Shown here piece by piece: positions 54,801 through 64,000 of a stretch of 64,000 nt of DNA. The stretch lies in assembly GCF_001039355.2 (NCBI RefSeq), contig NW_019775719.1, positions 78,085 through 142,084 of the forward strand, written 5' to 3'. Made by a program: the position numbers and the translations under genes. Numbering within the stretch: the stretch's first letter is position 1; every line of letters starts with the position of its first letter. The stretch comes from Lingula anatina. Lineage: Eukaryota; Brachiopoda; Lingulata; Lingulida; Lingulidae. The notes beneath the pieces were generated by a model. The model ran no database searches. It saw nothing but the letters and a program-made list of their open reading frames with translations, and had not been told where the DNA came from.

Positions 54801-57371
54801 CATCAATGTGCATTAGCAGACTACCCCCAGAACACATTAGTGAAAATGTGTTTACCTTAAAAATGCTCCTGGCATCCTTTAACTGGCATTTTCAACAGAA
54901 TGTTTGTAATTTCAAATGTTCTGCAATCAAATGAATAGGAGTCCTATTGTAAATACAAATTGAAGTATATTACCCAACCAGAAAGACTTTACCTTCGTTC
55001 TTTTGATGAAAATTACCAGATACCATACTTAAACATCATCAAATAGAGGAAAAAAGCAATTGTCATTACAAATCGGTATGAAATACATTCGAGCTGCCAT
55101 CAAAAAGCTATAAAAAATGATTAGTCAAATTCTTTTCATCTGGTTTCAGATACAAGTTTTCACTTAAAATATCATCAGAGGTATCAGATGTTGATCAAAT
55201 TATTCCTAGAAATAATCAGCTCATAACTATCAGTCAATCTATCACCAGCTATCACTAACTAACTACAAAAAAGTGAAACAAGCTCACAAAAAAAGAACCG
55301 CCACCCGACACTGATGTTTGACAGACATAAACAGTAAACATTCAGTCTGCAGCTGAACAATCCTCCATTGAACTTTAATGGAAGTTTAAATGTTTCCAGT
55401 TGGTTGTGGAAGTAAACTTTGTATGGCGTCCATTAGTCATGGACTGCCTGAGCATCGCCCTTGTTGCTCCCAGTTAGCGCTGCTGTCCTCTTCACCAGGG
55501 GCGACAAGGGGGGAAGGGTCAATGTGCAGGGCAAAAACTGGACCACAGGTCACTGATAATTTGACAATGTTTTGATATCTAATGATTTTTAAATATTCAC
55601 TTTTCCTGACCTTTTCACAACATGAGAAACTTCAGGCTCCATAAAACTGTCCAAATATCTGATATCTGAAGTGTTTTGATGTCTGTCTCACATTTTATTG
55701 GAGATCCCTATTCACCCTCCTTCTTTCATCCCACTGCAATGCTACTTTGCTTTGGAAATTCTTATGTCAGAACCAAACCCTCAAAATTCCTAAAATTATA
55801 ATTATTGCCATTAGTCTTATTTGGTGACAGCTGATGAATAATCAAAAGGAAAAGACAAGCAATCCCTCCATTTTTTTCCAGATGCATACTAACTTTGTCA
55901 GGACTGGTATGCACTGTCTAAATTTAGTGAAAAATGCAAAGTGAAATGTACATTAATATCTTAAAACACATAAATAAAGTTGACTTTGATAGGCTTACTA
56001 ATTGGCCACTATTAAAAACTTGTGAAAGAAACCTTCAAAAAATAATCCTTGAAGTACTCCCCCTGCCATCAGTGTTTTCAGCAGTCTCTACAAACACCTT
56101 CCTTCAGATGCCACAAATGTTTCACTCTTTTTTTTTCTGGTATTCTTTCAACACTGGCAAATATCAAACACTCGACTGGATAGAGCTTCAAAGTATCTTG
56201 GACAAAAAGTGCCTGTTTTTTCAGATGCTGGGTTTATAAAACAGCAACTTTGCATTTCTTTTTACTTAGTGATATCTGGTGGAAAAAAGTGGCACCATCG
56301 TTGCAGGTAGAGAGAATTCCAATTCCCTAAATGCATCCCATCAAACAAAAACTTCTTCCAGACCCAATTTATTGGACAATTATATTTTGTTAACTGTTAT
56401 TGATGAAATAACATTAATGCTTTCTGTTACCCCACAAGTGGTGTTGTAGATAAGGTGTTATAGATGTCAATTTTCCTCAGTAACTAGTAATGTCAATATG
56501 ACGAGAGATAATTTCAATTTATATGCTAAACATGTATTATTGCCATGGTCAGCTTTAAAAAATTTTTTGAACGGTGACGATAGAAAATCACAACACTCAC
56601 AATAAGAAAAGAAAAATCACTTTTTACAATCATATTCATATAATAAACCCAATTTTAAGCGCAATCTTTGATCATACTCAGATTGTTACTAAAACATTTT
56701 GAGTAACAACACTCAAACAAAGTTGGCTGAAATGAAAAACTTCTCTCTCTTCTAATTATGTTCATGTAATGAGCAGCAGCACGACATGTTAGGAGTGCCA
56801 TGCCCTGACCTGGACAAGCTGCACTGCAAGGTAGAGAGTTCTCCACCTGAGAACATACAATTACATTATCACTCAGCTACAACACTTCCTTCACTACTGG
56901 TCAATTAAACCATCCTTCACCAGCACAGACTTCACACTCCACTCTTTCTATAATTAAAAATAGTTGCTGCTGTGCCAGCTTAGCCATGATCCTAGATTTT
57001 ATATACAGGGCACTTAATACCATTCAAAAGATAAAATAAAATAAAAATAAATAAATTTTAAAGTTGCATCAAAGCACATCTGCACATTAAATTTTAAATA
57101 ATTCAAAAATTGACATAATTTTTACAATAATGAAGTGAATGTTAAAAATTCTAGCTTTAGTCATTGTTTAATTATAACAGCATAGAAAATGTTAAAATTT
57201 ATGTTAAACACAATGAAATCAACCGCAAGAAATAAATCACAAAATTAACCACGGATAACTGGATGAATGAAAATAGAAAACACTCGAGATTTATTGCCAA
57301 TTTTATGCAAAAACAATATCAGCAAAGTTAAACTTGATGTTGCTATGTGAGACAGCAGGTAACTATGGCAA

Positions 57372-57472
57372 CCATTCTCTAAGGGCATACAAACAAGCCC
57401 AGTTCTTTCCTCCTCATGCCTCCATTCTCTGAAGACGTACAAACAAGTCCAATTCTTCCTCTTTTCATGCCT
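57372..57472. repeat. 50-bp tandem duplication
   Basis: 57372-57421 and 57422-57472 are adjacent diverged copies; both begin CCATTCTCT, share TACAAACAAG and end CATGCCT. Confidence 0.85.
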
Positions 57473-58852
57473 CACATAGTTCCCAAGTCACTGGTCCAGC
57501 TAGTAGATATTTTATCTCCGGAGATCACATGGGATAGTTCATGCATGATTAAGTTATCTGGGCACCTGTATTTCATGGGGCAGCATGACCTTATTGAAAA
57601 CCCACATGGCAGTTCAGACAAAGTCATACATAGACCGAAAACTGAGCCAAATTATGTTCCTAGAGCACCATACTGATTTACCAGGCATCTCAATGCTTGG
57701 GTTGCTATGGATCTATCTGTTTTGATGATAGGGTTTATTTGATGCAATTACAGTTGCTGATGCAGGCAAGGTGTACACTATATTCATTAGACTGGTTAAC
57801 TAAGGACAAAAATGGCTAATGTGCAAATATGGATCTGTAGTCATATCACATTTCTATTAATCATTTCAAATGGCTGATGTTTTTTTTTACATATTTTCTG
57901 ATAATTCAAAATCATTCACTGTGCTAAATGAGCTCATACACCTTTCACTCCAAAAAAACATAGTTATCTGCATGGTGATCAATATGTGAGATTAAGATTT
58001 TCAGTACAAAATAGTAATTGTTTGAACACATATCTTATAAACTCATATCGGGATGTAAAGAATTCCCAACATACCAGCGACAAGTTGACGAGACATTACT
58101 GTTCATTAAAGGTGGATTAAAAGAGGGAAGGCATTTGACAGAAATTCTTTGAAGGTACAGGATATTTCTCAACAATTACTTTTCACACAGACTTTAAATC
58201 AAGTGCTAAAAGCCAAAAATATCTCACTCACTTTCTGATGACTTAAATTATGGTCTCTCTCTCTCTATATATATATATATAAGTATATAATCACAGGTTT
58301 AAACTCCTTACAAGTAGCTGTGAATAGCAGGAAGAAACCCCTGTAGGTTTGGTAAAATACATATAGTTTGTGAACTATTAATAGTTAAAAACACTTGTTT
58401 TTACATGTGTAACTTAAGGATCCAAACATTGCCCTCTTGTAGAATCCCCAAATCCTCTGGCTCTGTATTCCTCTATCCCTTCATCAGTGCTTCATCCATC
58501 ATATACTTCAATATAAGAGCCAACCATTCTCATAAGAATACAGACGCCAGCCTGTTATCACTGTGTACAAGATGCCTCATCAAAAATGCCCATTTCCTTT
58601 CATCTTTATCAGCTATCAGTCAGATGAAGAGCATAAGTCCACCTGATATTGAATGTTTTCGTGGCTATCTGACTGGTCACAAAGGTCAGGTTTGATGGGT
58701 TATCTTCACAGGTATGTTACCCCCTGTTGCCATGTCAATCGTGGGCATTCTCCATACCTGACAATGATTCTGTTTACTCAAGGGTAGTTCCAGACAGGCA
58801 TTAGGCAGTGTGTGTGTGTGTGTGTGTGGTGGGGGGTGGGGGGGGTAGGGGG

Positions 58853-58977
58853 NNNNNNNNNNNNNNNNNNNNNNNNNNNNNNNNNNNNNNNNNNNNNNNN
58901 NNNNNNNNNNNNNNNNNNNNNNNNNNNNNNNNNNNNNNNNNNNNNNNNNNNNNNNNNNNNNNNNNNNNNNNNNNNNN
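58853..58977. other. Assembly gap (125 N)
   Basis: The gap directly follows a GT microsatellite (about 58808-58828) and a G-rich tract (58829-58852), another low-complexity sequencing stop. Confidence 0.98.
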
Positions 58978-59156
58978 AGTTGGAATAACTTGTTGCAAGA
59001 CTTTTTTCACTAATACATACATGGTTCCTTTTTGTCTACCATATTTGATTTTTCTTTCCTTTTCTTTATCAAACAAATGTCAAAAATTTTCACCTTTTCA
59101 ATAATAGTAATACCTGGATCCCTTTTATATAAAAATATTTTACGTTTGTTCCCTTA

Positions 59157-59163
<7 letters not shown>

Positions 59164-59237
<74 letters not shown>

Positions 59238-59266
59238 CAGAGAGAGAGATAGAGAGATAGAGATAC
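59164..59266. repeat. Compound GT/AG microsatellite
   Basis: About 18 GT units are followed by AG units with interruptions (AAAG, ACAG, ATAG). Confidence 0.95.
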
Positions 59267-60948
59267 ACCTATTCACTACCCAGACATTACATCCAAGGCT
59301 TCAAAGGAATAATAGGTATTTTAACCAAAAACTATTACAAACAGTTGCCCATCTGTCAAGCTTTCCATTAATTTTTGGTCTTAAATTCCTATTATCTCTG
59401 TAGAAACTGCCAGGTTTCTCTCGTCAAGTCCAATTTCTCACTAAGTATAATGGTTTTGAACTTATTGAAATTTCATCTGTTCTGCTGCAATTTCCACACC
59501 AAGGCAATAACTTTTCCTCATCTATTCTCATTTAAAAGGACAAGAAACGTGCAAGCGGCTATTACTTTTCCATAGATTCAATTTGGTGTTGACTTCTAAA
59601 GTGAAGTACAAATCTCCTCCCTGGTAATGGGCCTCAGCACTATATCCCCTTACACATTTACCCGCACATTATCATCTTTAATAAAACCCACGATTCAGAA
59701 ACAGTTGTGCTAGCTCACTGCCAGTTGAAGACTTTTACATTGTTTGACAAAAATTACCAGCAGTATTTATAGTGTCTGCTTGTTTTATAGATTTCATATT
59801 TTACAGGCGTGCAACTACATCAAGGTTTATCTTCTCCCTTCCCTTGGGAGCTTTTTTTGTGAAAACTTACTACGGTTATGGTGAACAAAATATTAAGCGA
59901 TGCACATATTACGCTTCTGAGTATACGCAATCATAGGGGGTAAATACTATAGGAACCAAAATATTTTGAGATAAAATGCAATGTCAATCAATTGCGCACC
60001 AAAAGCTATCCAAACATTCTTTGAGACACAAAGAAACAATAAAGCAAAAAATAGAATTAGCTAAATGCAAAGCAAGTGTAAGAAAGAAATTTACAAGCCA
60101 GCACATTCATAGCTGTTTTCAGAGATGAGCGAATCGCAGTCATGCAAGAAATCTATGATGTGATACTGTGTGCTAAAGCAAGAAGATGACTCCTACAGCG
60201 TGAAGCGCAGATGGCCAGTTGAAGAGTTCTAGCCAATGAAGGACCACAAAACAATCAAATGTCCCCAAAAGCCATTGATACTGGCACCAACTAATCTCAT
60301 AGAATGCCCCAGAATTCAATAACTGTCATGGTTTCTTCATTTTTTTTCACACTAATGAAGCAGAACTAATTTCTGAGCCCACAGTGGAAAGACGATAAGT
60401 TTAGAGGAAATTACGCGAGAAAGGAAAGAAGCAGGCTTCCTTTGGTGGCAATACATTATTGACGTGCTGTAGCATAGTTTTTAATGGTTTCGTGTTGCTT
60501 GAGGAGTGTGGCAGAAGAAAAGCTGTGTAAGCAAGAGACAGGTCATATCCGTCAGATATTAGTTAAAGAACTCAACACTATATATGCACTCAGCTTTCCT
60601 TAATACCACCAAGGATTGCCCAGCGACAATATAATGCAAACTGTCAGCGGCAGGAAACACTGACTTAATATCACATCTGAGACCTTAGATATATATATAT
60701 ATATATTCTAACCTAAACAGTTGAAAACAAGAGCAGGTCATTTCAAAGACCTAACACCAGCCAATCTGAGTGGTATCTTTTGCAATTCTCCAAGGAAGTC
60801 CAAAATGAAAGAATTAAGTTAACAAAATTTTGATATTAGAATTCACATAAATTTAACCTATACACATTCAAAAGGAGCCATTCTATACCAATTGTTAACA
60901 AGAATCTCATGTGATATCTTTTAAAAAGAAGAAAAAAGCTCCACTTAC

Positions 60949-61006
60949 CTCAGTCTATCACAGAGAGCCCACTGACTGAAGATTGCAGTAGAGGAACCTC
61001 CTGAGT
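60949..61006 (-). other. Ddr: Probable non-coding 5'UTR exon of the discoidin domain receptor
   Basis: This 58-nt block on the minus strand is bounded by acceptor attttgtttttcag and donor GACTGAG/GTAAGT, both close to consensus. It contains no ATG and has stops in its frames, which fits an untranslated leader exon. It lies upstream of the signal-peptide exon on the same strand, with nothing coding between, so joining it to the acceptor at 38755 is the simplest model. Because it has an acceptor, at least one further exon should lie upstream. It could instead belong to an unrelated non-coding transcript. Confidence 0.5.
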
Positions 61007-61152
61007 CTGAAAAACAAAATCAAATCCTAATTTATTCTGGCAGACATGCACTTTCTTAAGCTGTATTTGCAAATAAAGTGGGGCTGCATTTTACAAAACC
61101 TCACAAAGTATCAATGAAAACAGAGGCCTTATGGGCTAGTAGTCATCTCCAC

Positions 61153-61154
<2 letters not shown>

Positions 61155-61205
<51 letters not shown>
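61155..61205. repeat. TA microsatellite
   Basis: About 25 uninterrupted TA units about 150 bp upstream of the candidate 5'UTR exon. Shorter AT runs occur near 58266-58280 and 60689-60706. Confidence 0.97.
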
Positions 61206-61208
<3 letters not shown>

Positions 61209-62213
61209 TAGAGCAGTTAACCAAAATATTACAGTACTGTAATTTCTTTATCAAAAGAGTGTAAAACTGGCACTGCAAGAAGAACAATTACAATTCTTGC
61301 AAACAACCACATAGTTTAACTTTCCTCATGATCCCCCTTTTTTTCTCACAATTCACCAGTCTACTGGTAAGTATCTGGATCATACAATTCTATAAAGAAC
61401 AACTTTTCTTATCCCCTAACTTTACAAGCCAAGTCCCAAGATCATTAGACTTACATTGAATTTCTTGAGTAAAAAAAAAAAATAATAATAATAATAAAAA
61501 TAAAAATTAAAAAATAAATAAAACAATCAGGTTTCCTATTGCCAAGGAGATAGTTAATTTAATCTACAGATCTCTAGATGATCAAGATTACTCCTCTATA
61601 CCCCCCCCTCAAAAACTTTTTTCAATTTTTTAAAAACTAAATTAAACATCCCATTTCTTTCATATCAAAATCCACTGAAGTCCATCTTTTCCACCTCAGC
61701 CCATCTCTCCCACTTTATCCCATATTTCCTACATTATCCCATATTTTCCTGATTAGTATTACAGACAGCCATGGTTCTGCCATACACGACTACCTGCCAC
61801 AGCACGGACTGTTCTCTTTACATCAAATCAATACTAAAGGAGACCAAATCAGCATGTGTTGGGTATATCCGTTAATCCTCAATTGTCTAGTTTGTAAGAA
61901 ATATATGCAATGGCAAGTGAAAGTCCTCCTTTGGGGTAATCCTTCAATGGGTCCAATCAACCGAGCTATTCCCCACGTGCAGGATTAGGACTTCAGTGTT
62001 GCACATATTCCCCATTGTCTCTTTATTGCTATTTTTGAATTATTTCAATACCCAGGCATGGACACTGTAAGTGATGGAGGGAGAGAAGCCCAAGAAATGA
62101 ACCGCGATGAAAACCGATGACAGTCGTTACAGCCATCAGGGACAGCCCCAGATACGGCCTGCAGTTCTATGACTTCCTTGACAGAAATTAACAGGAAAAA
62201 TTGCTACTGCTGC

Positions 62214-62473
62214 TTTTTTTGTGCTGTTTTTAATTATTCTTCTACACCTCGAAAATGATAACTTCCATTCAAACTAATCTTTGAATATCACGCAAAGAAA
62301 CGGAAGAATGAATCCCTTGAGGGCCACACCTACAGTGTAGAACTTAAATCATTGTTTTTTGTGCTGTATTTAAAATTCTTCACCACTATGAAAATAATAA
62401 CTTCCTTCCAATTTAATCATAGCAGATCATGCTAAGCAATGGGAGAAAGAAGCCCCTAAGGGCCAAACCTATA
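62214..62473. repeat. Two diverged direct repeats of about 120 bp, period about 140 bp
   Basis: 62214-62332 and 62354-62473 share the order TTTTTTGTGCTG, AA-GATAACTTCC or AATAATAACTTCC, then GGGCCA-ACCTA. A shorter, weaker third relative may lie at about 62022-62098. Confidence 0.75.
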
Positions 62474-63355
62474 TCTATTTTTGTTCTTACACGTGTGCTA
62501 GAAAATGTTAGAGTTTAATCTTTGGCTAGTATGACCTTAAAATCTAAAGTTTATTTCCCCGTTTGAGCAGAAATAGAAACCGTAGCAGTACTACATGGGG
62601 GAATTAAAAATGGATGCCTGGTTGAATAAGCTTTGACTTAATTAATATATATACATGTAACTATAGAACATTTTTAATATTTGCTACAATCTTCCCTCAT
62701 TGTTCCCAATGTGTTATCATCTTATATCTAGTCTAAAAAGATAAAATTTAAGTTTTAGCATACCTGTATTATAAATCTGAATAAATCTGAAAGTAGGGAA
62801 CATCTTACCGACCTTACGGACTACTTAAAAGTAGGCTCACCTGCCTATTTAAATGGAAAGGACATTGCTAACATTCCACACCATTATCAGTGGAACAATT
62901 AGTCACAGATTAAGAATAAGAAAAGGGAGCATACTTCGCTGAACAGTGTGGACGTGCAGATTCTGTGTGGGGGCACTCGGCGGCAACAATTAGTCCAATT
63001 TTTGTTCCCTAAGTGCTGCCACAAGTGCCATATTAAGTGTAATAACAGATTTATCAACTCCTCACTTAACAAATACTGTGTTAATTACGTAACAGCTAGA
63101 GACACTGATAACTTTCATTGTCCAGGTGTGGTCACTGCAAAGTGACCTAAAGGCTGACCTCTACATATCTATATACCACTTAAGGAAAATTTCATTGTCC
63201 TCCTCTTCAAAGCCAATAAACACTGGATTACCACCAGAGTATCTTTAATAAAGCTTGATACTTTGTAATAAGACATTATGTAACCCAAGGTTTATTGAAA
63301 ATTATTATGATCTGGGACTTGTGTCAATAATTAGATCTTCCGCTCTTCGACTTAC

Positions 63356-63500
63356 GACGCCAATATTCCTTGTTTAGAGCATTAGCCGGTTTCGTGTGTG
63401 GATGTGAAAAATCTCACTTGCCTGTCACGTCCCAGAGAGGTCTATTCCCTCTTGTAATAAACACACGTGTCCGTCCACCATGGTCCTTTTAGTTAAATAT
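63356..63500 (-). promoter_or_regulatory. Speculative first exon / promoter candidate
   Basis: On the minus strand a donor-like GTC/GTAAGT occurs at 63355/63356. Upstream of it is a CpG-containing stretch, with a TATA-like TATATTTA further upstream around 63496-63503. The layout would suit a first non-coding exon for the receptor. Nothing else supports it; AT-rich DNA gives TATA-like words easily and the base before the donor is not the preferred G. Confidence 0.15.
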
Positions 63501-64000
63501 ACCTTTTGACTTAAGGAGTCGCTCTACAAGCAATGACACCTGTCATCTTTACAATCAAAGAGCAGAGCAAATAGTGGAGATGCAGAGCACATTAAGCATG
63601 CCACTGTATCTCAACTTGAATTATTAATTAACACAGCACTCACTCCATGATTAAAATTTATTGTAATTTTGGTGAAAAAGGGGAAAAGACAAGAAATTAC
63701 CTTTTGTTAAGTATAGTAACTCATCAATGTACTTCAGTAAAAAAAACATCAATAAAAAATTAGGAAATCAGGAAATGAAAATTAAAAATTTAGCACCTAG
63801 TGTATGTGTACAATGCTAGCTTGATTCAAGGATCTAAACAAGTAATTTTTAAAACTCATTTCATTCTCACTCTCATAACCATGCCCGACACTGTTCACCA
63901 GATCATTGCAAATATGTGAAAAAGTCATTTACTACACAAAGTAGATGCTTCTTTTCACTATAAACAGACACGGAGGCAGCATTTAACCACCTACGTTGAC

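Larger units (their letters stand above)
38756..60948 (-). other. Intron 1 of the discoidin domain receptor (about 22.2 kb), if exon 1 is correct
   Basis: The interval lies between the donor at 60948 and the acceptor at 38756. It contains both long assembly gaps, the 2.6-kb tandem copies, a G-rich minisatellite and several microsatellites. No coding exon could be supported. Its status as a single intron depends on the 5'UTR exon at 60949-61006 belonging to this gene. Confidence 0.55.
61007..64000. other. Region upstream of exon 1; no gene seen
   Basis: This 3-kb stretch contains a long AT repeat (61155-61205), an A-rich tract with AAT units near 61471-61521, diverged direct repeats at 62.2-62.5 kb and a CpG-containing patch around 63330-63480. 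The upstream exon and promoter implied by the acceptor of exon 1 may be here or beyond the right edge. No coding sequence was recognised. Confidence 0.6.

Noticed and set aside
58801-59104. Open frames across the second gap
   Set aside because: These also bridge N and GT/G-rich low-complexity sequence.

Overview
The window is eukaryotic, AT-rich, intron-dominated DNA with many dinucleotide microsatellites, two long runs of N and two single N positions. It therefore looks like a draft assembly of an animal genome. One gene can be supported: the 5' end of a discoidin domain receptor (collagen-binding receptor tyrosine kinase, DDR1/DDR2 family) on the minus strand. The family match is clear, but the sequence differs from vertebrate DDR1 and DDR2 at positions that are fixed there. 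A non-vertebrate animal, plausibly a marine invertebrate, is the best guess; the phylum cannot be settled from this window.

The gene reads right to left. Exon 1 (60949-61006) is a probable 58-nt 5'UTR exon. Exon 2 (38464-38755) holds three short upstream ORFs, the start codon and a signal peptide. Exon 3 (12308-12413) and exon 4 (616-757) encode the first half of the discoidin (F5/8 type C) domain. The junctions agree in phase (1, 2, 0) and give 125 uninterrupted residues. The rest of the discoidin domain, the discoidin-like domain, the transmembrane segment and the kinase must lie beyond the left edge. The introns are very long (about 22.2, 26.1 and 11.6 kb).

The rest is non-coding as far as I can read. 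It holds microsatellites, G-tracts, short local direct repeats, several inverted repeats, and a 2.6-kb segment present twice in tandem (43657-46263 and 46267-48864) with a single N at the junction. That arrangement looks more like two unmerged, polymorphic contig ends than a true duplication. A few CpG-containing or motif-dense patches inside the introns and near 63.4 kb are candidate regulatory elements. No tRNA, rRNA, intact transposon or second gene could be supported, and the other open frames of 60-170 codons look like chance.
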